DNA of 64,000 bases, from the NCBI RefSeq assembly GCF_001723305.1, contig NZ_LPWF01000024.1:1-64000 (forward strand). The letters run 5' to 3'. This stretch comes from Methyloceanibacter superfactus (GTDB taxonomy: Bacteria; Pseudomonadota; Alphaproteobacteria; Rhizobiales; Methyloligellaceae). The notes beneath the pieces were generated by a model. That model saw only the letters and a program-made list of their open reading frames with translations, searched no databases and was not told where the DNA came from. Each line of letters begins with the position of its first letter. Position 1 is the stretch's first letter. Position numbers and translations under genes: made by a program. This document shows, in pieces, positions 1-8,507 of the stretch.

Positions 1-303
1 TGGTGGCTCTTCCTGTCCACGATGACCCATGCGTACCGCGCCACCTCGGGCGCCGTGTCCTTCGTCCCGAGAAGCAGACGGTCTGCAGCTCGCGTCCTCA
101 TGGACGAGGGATGCGTGCATCATACTGCAAGTTTGAGAGGCGGGGATAACGCGGGGATAGGGCTCGTACTCTACGTCACGTCCGGAGACTCGGGCAGTCA
201 CCTTTGCTAGTGTAGTCAGGAGGCGATGACCTTCGGCAGCTTCATTGGGAGGGTCCAATTCTGGCGGACCACCAGAGTCCGCGGCATTGAGGGGAGATGC
301 GGC
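1..303. other. Left-edge region without a supported gene
   Basis: No reading frame here has the codon use of the neighbouring genes or a recognisable product. Short open frames exist (for example a 62-codon frame from 22), but their translations are low in motifs and lack a ribosome binding site. The last 15 bases hold the GAGGGGAG ribosome binding site of the gene starting at 304. The stretch may be the promoter region of that gene or the tail of something cut by the window edge. Confidence 0.5.
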
Positions 304-1113
304 ATGTCCATGTTGCGCGGTGTCTTGGCGGGAGCTTTTGCGCTCGGCCTACTCGGCGTCTCTTCGGGGAAGGCGCAGGATTCGGGCAACCTCGCGCAGC
401 AGGCGCAAAACCCGATCGCCAACCTGATCTCGGTGCCATTTCAGAACAACACCAACTTCAATGTCGGGCCGTTCGACGACGAGCAGAACATCCTCAACAT
501 CCAGCCGGTCATCCCGTTCAAGCTGAACGAGGAGTGGAACCTGGTCACGCGCTGGATCCTGCCGGTGGTCTATCAGCCGCCGGTGTATCAGGGCGACGAG
601 AGCGATTTCGGCCTCGGCAATTTCAACCCGAGCTTCTTCTTCGTCAATCAGGTCGGCCCGAAGCTCATGATCGGCGCCGGGCCGACCTTCCTCCTGCCGA
701 CCAACACCGACAGAAGTCTCGGCCCCGACAAATGGGGCGTCGGCCCGACGGCGGCCATCGTGTGGACGCCGGGTAAATGGGTGGTCGGCGCGCTCGTCAA
801 TAATATCTGGTCCGTCGCGGGCGACTCGAACGAGCCCGACGTGAACGCTTTCCTGCTCCAGTACTTCGTCAACTACAATTTGAAGCACGGTTGGTACCTC
901 ACCTCATCGCCGATCATCACCGCGAATTGGGAGGCGCCCGACGACGATCAGTGGACGCTGCCGTTCGGCGGCGGCGTGGGCCGCGTCTTCAAGGTCGGCG
1001 CGCAGCCCGTGAACATGTCCCTCAGCGCCTACGACAACGTCATCGCACCGGAAGGCGGCCCGGACTGGCAGCTGCGCTTCCAGGTGCAGCTTCTGTTTCC
1101 AACGGGGGGATGA
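304..1113 (+). CDS. Outer-membrane transporter-like protein (Phenol_MetA_deg / neuromedin-U-like family)
   Basis: Predicted secreted protein of 269 residues. The N-terminus (MSMLRGVLAGAFALG..) is a signal peptide ending near GKA-Q. The mature part has alternating hydrophobic/aromatic stretches such as WNLVTRWILPVVYQPP and ends LRFQVQLLFP, as expected of an outer-membrane beta-barrel. It resembles the family often annotated as transporter, MetA-pathway of phenol degradation, or mislabelled neuromedin U. I chose the ATG at 304 because GAGGGGAG lies 8-15 bases upstream and the signal peptide begins there; an in-frame ATG at 226 would add 26 hydrophilic residues. A decayed paralogue follows at 1134. 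The substrate is unknown. Confidence 0.75.
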   Translation: MSMLRGVLAGAFALGLLGVSSGKAQDSGNLAQQAQNPIANLISVPFQNNTNFNVGPFDDEQNILNIQPVIPFKLNEEWNLVTRWILPVVYQPPVYQGDESDFGLGNFNPSFFFVNQVGPKLMIGAGPTFLLPTNTDRSLGPDKWGVGPTAAIVWTPGKWVVGALVNNIWSVAGDSNEPDVNAFLLQYFVNYNLKHGWYLTSSPIITANWEAPDDDQWTLPFGGGVGRVFKVGAQPVNMSLSAYDNVIAPEGGPDWQLRFQVQLLFPTGG

Positions 1114-1133
1114 ACGAGTAGGAGGAGGCTTCG

Positions 1134-1417
1134 ATGAGAATGGGCAAGTTTCTGTCGACGATCACTGGGGCCTCGACACCACGGCCGCGGTGACCTGGCT
1201 CGATCCCAAGATCGGTTTTGAGATCTCCGCCGCGCCCGGCTTCACCTTCAACGGGGAGAACCCGGACACCGACTACCGGGGGGACATCCCGGTCAGCACG
1301 CAACTGATGTGGACGCACGACTTCGATGTCGAGAACCGGCTCGAGGGCAATCTCGGCTTGCTGACGGTGTCGCTGCCTCTGTCGGGGCATTCGCCGGCGC
1401 CGGCCGATCTCGAGTGA
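1134..1417 (+). pseudogene. Remnant of a second Phenol_MetA_deg-type outer-membrane protein
   Basis: A strong ribosome binding site (GGAGGAGG, 1121-1128) precedes ATG 1134, but that frame stops after 19 codons. From about 1142 a different frame reads DDHWGLDTTAAVTWLDPK and FEISAAPGFTFNGENPDTDY, which is typical of the C-terminal part of this outer-membrane family, and ends at 1417 after a divergent tail. A full-length member would be about 270-300 residues, so most of the barrel is missing and the start and body are out of frame. It lies just downstream of an intact family member, which suggests tandem duplication followed by internal deletion. Sequencing error alone would not explain the missing 200 residues. 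Confidence 0.6.
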
Positions 1418-1461
1418 TCCGTCAGGGAGCGGCCTAGAAAAACGAAAGGGAGGGAAGAAAC

Positions 1462-1782
1462 ATGAGAGGGATTGCAGCCATTACGGTTTGCGCCGTTGCC
1501 GCGTTCTTTGCGAGCGCAAGCTTCGATGCGCCGGCCGAGGCCAAGAAGTTCAAGCCGCCCCACGTGGCGAAGAATTTCGGGAAGCAGGCCGGCAAGGCGG
1601 CGCGCAATGCGGGCAAGAGCGTCTCGCGCGCCGCGCGCTGGGGCGGAACCGCTCTGTGGGTCGGGACGGGGGTCGGCTGGGGCCACGCGAAGGTGACCAA
1701 CAACTGCACCTACTACTACAACCGGTACAAGGAGACGCGCGATCCAAAATGGAAGCACCAATACAACGCGTGCATCCGGTAG
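1462..1782 (+). CDS. Small basic secreted protein of unknown function
   Basis: The product has 106 residues: a signal peptide (MRGIAAITVCAVAAFFASAS, cleavage near AEA-KK), then a lysine/arginine-rich segment with regular GK/AR spacing (residues 30-60), a short glycine-rich hydrophobic patch (WGGTALWVGTGVGWG) and a C-terminus with two cysteines (NNCTYYYNRYK and NACIR) that could form a disulfide. The ribosome binding site AAAGGGAGG lies upstream. I do not recognise the family. It runs toward the Crp/Fnr gene and ends 16 bases before that gene's stop. Confidence 0.6.
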   Translation: MRGIAAITVCAVAAFFASASFDAPAEAKKFKPPHVAKNFGKQAGKAARNAGKSVSRAARWGGTALWVGTGVGWGHAKVTNNCTYYYNRYKETRDPKWKHQYNACIR

Positions 1783-1798
1783 GCCGGCCCGGAGCCGC

Positions 1799-2491
1799 TT
1801 AGCCCCGGCAGAGCCGCGTCAGCGCCTCTTTGTCGAGGATCTGGATGCGCGCGTAGCGATGGTCGATGAACCCCGCTTCGACGAAGCGGCGCATGATGCG
1901 CTTCAGCGTCGGCAGCGACACGGCCGTCATGTTCGCCAGCTCGGCTTGCGACAGGGGAATCCATCCCGCCGGGTCGCCGCGCGTGGCCGCCTCGAGGACG
2001 AGCCGGTCGGCCACCCGCTTTTCGGTGGAGGGGATGGCGAGGTTGGAGATGATGTCGAAGGCCGTGCGGAAGTTCTGATACGTGAGGGCGTAGAAGTCGG
2101 CATAAAGCCTGGGATCTTCCTCGGTGAGCCGGCGGAGCTCGTTCACCGGAAACTGTACCATCTGCGTCGACTCGGCGGCATGAACCGAGACCAGGCGCGG
2201 CCCTTGCGAGAAGAGGGCAAGATCGCCGAACCAGAAGCCCGCCCCGGCCCGGTGCACCGTGTAGTCCTCGCCGTCCGCGCGGGGGATGGAAATATTCAGC
2301 GACCCCGAAATCAGCCCGAAGATGCCGTTTGGCAGGTCGCCGGCCAGATAGATGCGATCACCCTTGGCGAAGCTGCGGAGCTTGGCGATGGCGCCGAGCG
2401 TCGCGCGCGTCTTCGCCGAACGCTGCGAGAACCACCCCTGGGCCGCCAGCATCTTGAGGGCGCAGGCCAAATCCATCGTCGGAGCGTCCAT
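1799..2491 (-). CDS. Crp/Fnr-family transcriptional regulator
   Basis: Protein of 230 residues. The N-terminal cyclic-nucleotide-binding-type beta-barrel spans roughly residues 15-130 (GDRIYLAGDLPNGIFGLISG, then FWFGDLALF). A dimerisation helix follows, then a C-terminal winged helix near residues 165-225 (LSQAELANMTAVSLPTLKRI), the Crp-type HTH. There is no cysteine cluster for an Fe-S centre. It points away from the sulfatase gene at 2668, and the shared gap contains a nested palindrome, so control of the sulfatase/phosphatase cluster is a reasonable inference. The signal it senses is unknown. Confidence 0.85.
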   Translation of the reverse strand: MDAPTMDLACALKMLAAQGWFSQRSAKTRATLGAIAKLRSFAKGDRIYLAGDLPNGIFGLISGSLNISIPRADGEDYTVHRAGAGFWFGDLALFSQGPRLVSVHAAESTQMVQFPVNELRRLTEEDPRLYADFYALTYQNFRTAFDIISNLAIPSTEKRVADRLVLEAATRGDPAGWIPLSQAELANMTAVSLPTLKRIMRRFVEAGFIDHRYARIQILDKEALTRLCRG

Positions 2492-2551
2492 GGGACCTCA
2501 ATCCGGTCATCTGAGCGATTCCAAACTCTGGTTGAAATATACCATGCAGAG

Positions 2552-2594
2552 TTGTCCCGAAAGGGAAAGCGGCCGTGCGCACGGCCCGGGACAA
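2552..2594. promoter_or_regulatory. Nested inverted repeat between the Crp/Fnr gene and sulfatase gene
   Basis: Outer arms TTGTCCCG (2552-2559) and CGGGACAA (2587-2594) are perfect inverse complements. Between them lies a perfect 16-base palindrome, GGCCGTGCGCACGGCC (2571-2586). The element is 61 bases upstream of one divergent start and 74 bases upstream of the other. No T-run follows, so it does not look like an intrinsic terminator. It could be a regulator operator or a structured leader of the sulfatase mRNA. Confidence 0.5.
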
Positions 2595-2667
2595 TAAGAG
2601 AGGAGCGTGGGCCTGTTCCACCAGGCCGGCGACTAGCCGAAGTGCGCGTCAAGAGGAGGAGCGTCTG

Positions 2668-4313
2668 ATGAAACTGCGAACCAGAGGGCCGGCTCGCGCT
2701 GGTCTGATCGCGGCCGCGGCATTGCTATTGCTCGCAACGGCCGGCCCGAGCCGGGCACAAGACACCGACACCAACGCAACCACCGACAAGCCCAACATCC
2801 TGGTCATCTGGGGTGACGACATCGGCCAGGGCAATATCAGCGCCTATACCAAGGGCCTGATGGGCTACAAGACGCCGAATATCGACCGCATCGCCAATGA
2901 AGGCATGATCTTCACCGATTATTACGGGGAGCAGAGCTGCACCGCGGGCCGGTCGTCCTTTATCACCGGCCAGAGCGTGTTCCGCACCGGCCTGTCGAAG
3001 GTCGGCCTACCGGGCGCCGATCTCGGCTTGCGCGCCGAGGATCCGACCATCGCCACGATGCTGAAGGCCCAGGCTATGCCACAGGCCAGTTCGGCAAGAA
3101 CCATCTCGGCGACAAGAACGAGTTCCTGCCGACCCTCCACGGCTTCGATGAGTTCTTCGGCAACCTCTATCACTTGAACGCGGAAGAAGAGCCGGAGAAC
3201 GAGGACTATCCCAAGAAACCGGAATTCCGCGAGAAGTTCGGCCCGCGCGGCGTGTTGCACACCTGGGCGACCGAGGAGGAGGACGACACCGTCGATCCGC
3301 GCTTCGGTAAGGTCGGCAAGCAAAAGATCGAGGATACCGGCCCGCTCACCAAGAAACGCATGGAGACCGTCGACGACGAGACCGTCGACGCCGCCATGGA
3401 CTTCATCGAGCGGCAGGTGAAGGCGGGCAAGCCGTTCTTCACCTGGTGGAACGGTACCCATATGCATTTCCGCACCCATGTCGCGGAAAAGGACCGCGGC
3501 ATCTCCGGCCAGGATGAATATTCCGATGGCATGGTGCTGCATGACCGCCATGTCGGGAAGCTCCTTGCCAAGCTCGACGAGCTCGGCATTGCCGACAATA
3601 CCTTGGTGCTCTACTCGACCGACAACGGGCCGCATCAGAACACCTGGCCGGATGCCGGAACCACGCCCTTCCGCAGCGAGAAAAACACGAACTGGGAAGG
3701 CGGCTGGCGCGTGCCGGCCATGGTGCGGTGGCCCGGCAAGATCGAGGCCGGCTCCGTGTCCAACGGCATCATGCATCACATGGACTGGTTGCCGACCTTC
3801 CTTGCCGCCGCCGGCCAAGCCGACGTCAAGGAGAAGCTTCTGGACGGCTACACCGTGGGCGACATGACCTACAAGGTGCATCTGGATAGCTACAATTTCC
3901 TGCCCTACCTCACGGGCAAGGAGAAAGACTCGCCGCGCGACGAGATCTTCTATTTCTCCGACGACGGTGACCTGATGGCCTTGCGCTACCATGATTGGAA
4001 GGTCGTGTTCATGGAGCAGCGCACGCCCGGCACTTTGAAGATCTGGGCCAACCCGTTCACCGAGTTGCGCGTGCCCAAGATCTTCAATCTGCGCCGGGAT
4101 CCGTATGAGCGCGCCGACATCACCTCCAATACCTATTACGATTGGATGATCTCGCGGGCCTACATCCTGGTGCCCGCGCAAACCTATGTCGGCAAGTTCC
4201 TCAAGACCTTCGAGGACTATCCGCCCCGTCAGAAGCCGGCGAGCTTCACCGTCGGCGGTCAGATGGAAGAGCTGGAGAAGGCCTTGGGTAAGCTCCAAAG
4301 CGACCTCCAGTAG
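2668..4313 (+). CDS. Secreted type I sulfatase (arylsulfatase family), frameshifted near 3073
   Basis: Hydrolyses sulfate esters, probably in the periplasm; the substrate is unknown. After restoring one base the protein is 548 residues, normal for the family. It has a signal peptide (residues 1-30, cleaved near SRA-Q), the metal-binding start [11 protein letters not shown], and the catalytic motif C-T-A-G-R at Cys91, the residue matured to formylglycine. Later come DNGPH, a second metal/sulfate site element, and a C-terminal subdomain. The frame breaks at GCCCAGGCTATG (about 3073): adding one G gives [16 protein letters not shown] and continues to 4313. The ribosome binding site AGAGGAGGA (2652-2660) fixes the start. 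No formylglycine-generating enzyme gene is in the window. First gene of a sulfatase-HAD-sulfatase cluster. Confidence 0.85.
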
Positions 4314-4323
4314 AAAAGATCGG

Positions 4324-4354
4324 GTGCCGGGCGGGATGCCGCCCGGCACTTTCT
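4324..4354 (+). terminator. Intrinsic terminator-like hairpin after the first sulfatase
   Basis: A perfect 11-bp stem, GTGCCGGGCGG (4324-4334) pairing with CCGCCCGGCAC (4339-4349), has a GATG loop and is followed by TTTCT. It starts 10 bases after the sulfatase stop and lies 24 bases before the HAD gene start. It may end transcription or only attenuate it between two functionally linked genes. Confidence 0.7.
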
Positions 4355-4377
4355 CGCGTTGGGTGTGGGAGCGTCAG

Positions 4378-5370
4378 ATGCTTTGTAGAATTCGTCCCTT
4401 GATCGCGCTGGTCGCGTTCCTCTTTGTCGTCCCTGCGTTCGCGCAAGATGACGACCCGCTGCCGTCCTGGAACGACGGCGCCACCAAGCAAGCGATTATC
4501 GACTTCGTGACGAAGGTGAGCGAGCCGGAAAGTGGCGACTACTTGCCGCCCAAGGATCGCATCGCCACCTTCGACAATGACGGCACGCTTTGGCTCGAGC
4601 AGCCGATGTATGTGCAACTCGCTTTTGCGCTCGACCGCGTCAAGGAGCTGGCGCCGGAGCACCCAGAGTGGAAGAAGACGCAACCGTTCAAGGCCGCGCT
4701 CGAAGGCGACATGAAGGCGCTGGCCGCGTCCGGCGAGAAAGGCGTGGCCGAGCTGGTGATGGCCACCCATGCCGGCATGACGCCCGCCGAATTCCAGACG
4801 ATCGTCGGCGACTGGCTCGCCACCGCCAAGGACAAGCGCTTCGAGCGCGGCTATACCGGACTCGTCTATCAGCCGATGCTGGAGCTTCTCGCCTATCTGC
4901 GCCAGAGAGGCTTCACCACTTACATCGTGTCCGGCGGCGGCATCGAGTTCGTGCGCAACTTCTCGCAAGCCGTCTACGGCATTCCGCCGGCGCAGGTCGT
5001 CGGCTCCAGCATCAAGACCAAATACGAGGTCGTCGATGGCGTGCCGACGGTCATGCGCTTGGCCGAGATGAACTTCATCGACGACAAGGACGGCAAGCCC
5101 ATCGGCATCACCGAGCATATCGGCCAGCGGCCCATCGCGGCGTTCGGCAACTCCGACGGCGATTATCAGATGCTGGACTGGACGACCGCGGGCGACGGGC
5201 CGCGCCTCGGCCTGATCGTTCATCACACTGATGCGGAACGAGAATATGCCTATGACCGCGACTCGTCGGTCGGCCGTCTCGACAAAGCGCTTGACGACGC
5301 GCCCGGCAAGGGCTGGATCGTGGTCGACATGAAGAATGACTGGAAAGAGATATTCCCCCCGAAGGAATAG
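4378..5370 (+). CDS. Secreted HAD-superfamily phosphatase (phosphoserine phosphatase-like)
   Basis: Protein of 330 residues with an N-terminal signal peptide (MLCRIRPLIALVAFLF.., cleaved near AFA-Q). HAD motifs are complete: motif I FDNDGTLW with the nucleophilic Asp, motif II YIVSGGG, and motif IV FGNSDGDYQML. The fold suits hydrolysis of a small phosphate ester in the periplasm. The gene sits between two sulfatases on the same strand, which suggests that sulfated and phosphorylated versions of one substrate, or a mixed ester, are processed together; that is inference. A longer in-frame start at 4186 overlaps the sulfatase and has no signal peptide, so ATG 4378 is preferred. Confidence 0.8.
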   Translation: MLCRIRPLIALVAFLFVVPAFAQDDDPLPSWNDGATKQAIIDFVTKVSEPESGDYLPPKDRIATFDNDGTLWLEQPMYVQLAFALDRVKELAPEHPEWKKTQPFKAALEGDMKALAASGEKGVAELVMATHAGMTPAEFQTIVGDWLATAKDKRFERGYTGLVYQPMLELLAYLRQRGFTTYIVSGGGIEFVRNFSQAVYGIPPAQVVGSSIKTKYEVVDGVPTVMRLAEMNFIDDKDGKPIGITEHIGQRPIAAFGNSDGDYQMLDWTTAGDGPRLGLIVHHTDAEREYAYDRDSSVGRLDKALDDAPGKGWIVVDMKNDWKEIFPPKE

Positions 5371-5412
5371 CAAAAGACCCTGCATCACTCATCGAAAGGA
5401 GAAGTAGCCACA

Positions 5413-7076
5413 ATGCGTTTGCTCAAGCATGGAAGCGCCCTGACGGTCGCTGTGCTGTTGGCCTGCGGTGGCACGGCCCTCGCGCAGGATACGGAGGCGC
5501 AGACCGACAGCTCGGCGAAGAAGCCGAACATCCTGTTGATCGTCTCCGACGACACCGGCTGGGGCGATCTCGGTCCCTATCTCGGCGGCGAGGCGCGGGG
5601 CATGCAGACCCCGAATTTCGATCGGCTCGGCAAGGAGGGCATGGTCTTCACCAACTATTACGGCCAGCCGAGCTGCACGCCGGGCCGCGCCGCGATCCAG
5701 ACCGGACGCATTCCGAACCGCAGCGGCATGACCACGGTGGCCTTCCAGGGCCAAGGCGGCGGTCTCCCGGCGGCGGAGTGGACCCTCGCATCGGTTTTGA
5801 AGAAGGCCGATTACAACACCTACTTCACCGGGAAGTGGCATCTGGGGGAATCGGACTACGCGCTGCCGAACGCCCAAGGCTATGACGTGATGAAGTACAC
5901 CTTCCTCTATCACCTCAACGCCTACACCTACGGCGACCCGAAATGGTTCCCGAACATGAGCCCGGAGCTGCGCGCGCTGTACGACAAGATCACCAAGGGC
6001 GCGCTGTCCGGCAGGGCGGGCGAGACGCCAGTGCAGGACTGGAAGGTCAACGGCGAATACGTCAATACGCCGGAGAAAGGCGTCGTCGGCATTCCCTATC
6101 TCGACGAGTATGTCGAGAAGGCCGCGCTCGAATTCCTCGACGACGCGGCCAAGTCCGACAAGCCGTTCTTCATCAACGTCAACTTCATGAAGAACCATCA
6201 GCCGAACATGCCGGCGCCGGAGTCGAGCATAAGTCTATCTCGAAGTCGAAATATGCCGACGCGGTCGTGGAGCTCGACACGCGGGTGGGCAATCTTCTGA
6301 AGAAGCTCGACGACCTCGGTCTGGCCGACAACACCATCGTTTTCTACACGGTGGATAACGGCGCCTGGCAGGACGTCTATCCGGACGCCGGCTATACGCC
6401 GTTCCGTGGCACCAAGGGTACGGTCCGCGAAGGCGGCAACCGCGTTCCCACGATGGTGCGTTGGCCGGGCAAGGTCGCGGGCGGCTCCAGGAGCGACGAC
6501 GTCCTGGGCAATCTCGATCTGATGGCGACCTTCGCCTCCGTGGCCGGCATCGACCTGCCGAAGGAGGACCGCGACGGCAAGCCGATCATCTTCGACAGCT
6601 ACGACATGACGCCGGTCTGGACCGGCGCCGGCAAGTCGAAGCGCCATTGGTGGTTCTACTTCACCGAGGACGAGCTTTCGCCGGGCGCGGTCCGCGTGGA
6701 CAACTTCAAATATGTCTTCAATCTCCGCGGCGCCGACGGCGCGCATACCGGCGGTCTAGCGGTCGACACCAATCTCGGTTGGAAGGGGGCGAGCGAGTAT
6801 GTCGCCACCGTGCCCCAGGTGTTCGACCTATTGGCCGACCCGCAAGAGCGCTACGACATCTTCATGACCACGTTCACGGAAAGCACCTGGGCGGTGGTTC
6901 CGGCCAACGAGTCGGTCGCGAAGCTGATGAAGACCTACGTGGAATATCCGCCGCGGAAGCTTCAGAGCGAGACCTATACGGGCCCGATCACCATCTCGAA
7001 GTACCAGCTCTTCAAGTCGCTCCAAGAGCAGCTTGCCAAGGATGGCTTCAGCATCGGCTTGCCCACCGGCAACTAG
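5413..7076 (+). CDS. Second secreted type I sulfatase, frameshifted near 6223
   Basis: Paralogue of the sulfatase at 2668; 554 residues after correction. Signal peptide residues 1-24 (TALA-Q), metal-binding KPNILLIVSDDTGWGD, and catalytic C-T-P-G-R at Cys88, the formylglycine residue in its most common context. Next come KWHLGES, a typical sulfatase block, and DNGAWQD in the second half. The frame breaks in GAGTCGAGCAT (about 6223); one extra T restores PEFEHKSISKSKYADAVVEL and the frame runs to 7076. The ribosome binding site AAAGGAG sits just upstream of ATG 5413. The CTPGR versus CTAGR difference and moderate divergence suggest the two enzymes have different substrates. Confidence 0.85.
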
Positions 7077-7085
7077 ACAGACGAC

Positions 7086-7118
7086 AGGCGGCCCGGCGAT
7101 GGGCCGCCTCCCATTTTT
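7086..7118 (+). terminator. Intrinsic terminator after the second sulfatase
   Basis: Stem AGGCGGCCC (7086-7094) pairs with GGGCCGCCT (7101-7109) over a six-base loop and is followed within four bases by TTTTT (7114-7118). It lies 10 bases after the sulfatase stop and is a convincing end of the sulfatase-HAD-sulfatase transcript. Confidence 0.8.
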
Positions 7119-7144
7119 GAACTGAAGGAGTGGAGAGGAAACCC

Positions 7145-7567
7145 ATGAAACGCTGGAGTCATTTATTGTGTTGCGCAGCCGCCGTCTTGGCGGTCGGCGC
7201 AACTGCGTCTTACGTTTATGCGCAGTCGGCGCCCGGTCGCGCCTTGATGATCTACAAGCAAGGCGTGACGCCGGAAGAAGAGGTTGCGGACCGCGCGGCC
7301 TGTCACGATTGGGCCGTGGCGCAGACCGGCTTCGATCCCAGGGCGATCTTTACGGCGCAGCAAGCCGGCATCGACACCCGGACCATTCTCCGCGTTACGG
7401 AGAAGCTCGATGCCGCCTCCGGCGGCACGGATCCGCGGTTGGGCTCCGGCGCTTTCGGGGGTGCGAGCACCTCCGCCGACAGACGCCGCATGAACGAACT
7501 TTACGCCAATTATCTGCGGGCCGGGGCGCTTTGCCTCGAGGGTCGCGGCTACACAGTTGCACGATAG
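7145..7567 (+). CDS. Small secreted protein with CHxWAxxQTGFDP motif
   Basis: 140 residues with a signal peptide (MKRWSHLLCCAAAVLAVGAT.., cleaved near YAQ). The segment CHDWAVAQTGFDP and the C-terminal CLEGRGYTVAR match a motif pair I know from glycine-zipper (YMGG-type) envelope proteins, but this protein lacks the glycine-zipper membrane segment. A ribosome binding site (GAGAGGAA) precedes ATG 7145; an in-frame GTG at 7130 is less likely because it overlaps that site. It is followed 10 bases later by another small secreted protein. Role unknown; probably envelope associated. Confidence 0.65.
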   Translation: MKRWSHLLCCAAAVLAVGATASYVYAQSAPGRALMIYKQGVTPEEEVADRAACHDWAVAQTGFDPRAIFTAQQAGIDTRTILRVTEKLDAASGGTDPRLGSGAFGGASTSADRRRMNELYANYLRAGALCLEGRGYTVAR

Positions 7568-7577
7568 GAGCCACACG

Positions 7578-7994
7578 ATGCGATCGATTTTCAAAGCGGG
7601 CCTTGGGCTCCTCTGTCTGTTCACCATGCCGGCCGCCGCTTCGGCGGCTGAAGGCACCTTCATGTGCGCCTTCACCGACATCTTCGAGTGCGTGGATGTG
7701 GCGGGCTGCAAGCGCGTCCCCAACGACTACGTCAATCTCCCGCCCGTGCTCAAACTCGACTTCGACAAGAAGGTCATGACCTCGGACGATCTGGAGCAAG
7801 ATCCCACCAATATCGATATCAAGGACATGGTGGAGACGGGCGATCTCGTTCTGTTGCACGGGATCGGCCGGAACGAGATTTCGCCGCGGTCGTTCAGCGC
7901 GGCCATCTCCATGAAGACCGGCAAATTTCACGCCGGCATCACCACCGGCGACGCGACACTCGCCCTGGTCGGGGACTGTGTGGACGGTCTCTAA
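7578..7994 (+). CDS. Small secreted protein of unknown function
   Basis: 138 residues with a clear signal peptide (MRSIFKAGLGLLCLFTMPAA, cleaved near ASA-AE). The mature part has four cysteines (FMCAFTDIFECVDVAGC and a C-terminal GDCVDGL), which suggests disulfides in the periplasm, and a central charged region (DKKVMTSDDLEQDPTN). I do not recognise a family. ATG 7578 is chosen over an upstream in-frame ATG at 7557, which falls inside the preceding gene; TAGGAG lies just upstream. It probably shares a transcript with the gene at 7145. Confidence 0.65.
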   Translation: MRSIFKAGLGLLCLFTMPAAASAAEGTFMCAFTDIFECVDVAGCKRVPNDYVNLPPVLKLDFDKKVMTSDDLEQDPTNIDIKDMVETGDLVLLHGIGRNEISPRSFSAAISMKTGKFHAGITTGDATLALVGDCVDGL

Positions 7995-8051
7995 CCGGCG
8001 ACGCTGAAGGGCCGGCGGTTGGCTGACAATTCGGCGAATGCGACAGGGAAA

Positions 8052-8082
8052 CGGCGGGCACGCGGATGGCGCTTGCCCGCCG
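8052..8082. terminator. Hairpin between convergent genes
   Basis: CGGCGGGCA (8052-8060) is the exact inverse complement of TGCCCGCCG (8074-8082), with a 13-base loop that can pair further. It sits in the 104-base gap between convergent genes ending at 7994 and 8099. No T-run follows, so it is a possible Rho-assisted or bidirectional terminator only. Confidence 0.4.
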
Positions 8083-8098
8083 GTCTCAGGCCGCGACT

Positions 8099-8410
8099 CT
8101 AGCCAGCGCGTTGCAGTCCGATCATGTCAGCCAGCGCCATGCGGGGACGGGCTTCGGGCGGCTGCGGCCGGGGGCCGGCCTCGTGCGGTTGCGCCTGCGC
8201 CTTGGGCACGGATGACGTGCTGGCGAGCCGCCGCTGCTCCGCCTCGATAATCGTGGTCACGGCATCGAAGTCGGACTTCAGAACCTTGAGTTTGCTGTCA
8301 TGCTCATGCTTGATCCGGTCGATGTCCTTGGCGAATTGCGCCTCAACGGCGGTCATCTGCTCCCGAAGAAAATTGACACGGTCTTGCAGGTCGTTTCGGA
8401 TGTCACGCAT
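8099..8410 (-). CDS. Small coiled-coil protein of unknown function
   Basis: 103 residues without a signal peptide. Residues 1-65 are heptad-like and highly charged (DLQDRVNFLREQMTAVEAQF, then DRIKHEHDSKLKVLKSDFDA), predicting a continuous coiled coil. Residues 66-95 are a proline/alanine/glutamine-rich linker, and the C-terminus is MALADMIGLQRAG. The ribosome binding site AAAGGGGGA precedes the start. The layout suggests a small cytoplasmic adaptor or scaffold; no function can be assigned. Confidence 0.55.
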   Translation of the reverse strand: MRDIRNDLQDRVNFLREQMTAVEAQFAKDIDRIKHEHDSKLKVLKSDFDAVTTIIEAEQRRLASTSSVPKAQAQPHEAGPRPQPPEARPRMALADMIGLQRAG

Positions 8411-8507
8411 CGACTGTCCCCCTTTGACTGGAATGCGGGTGCTTAAACAATCAAGGCAAGCAACGGGTTCCAGTCATTCCGCCTCCAAAAGGCCTGAGTA
8501 GGACGAA

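Noticed and set aside
2922..4349. 475-codon open frame on the minus strand
   Set aside because: Antisense to the first sulfatase. Its start lies inside the terminator hairpin after that gene and its translation has no recognised domain.
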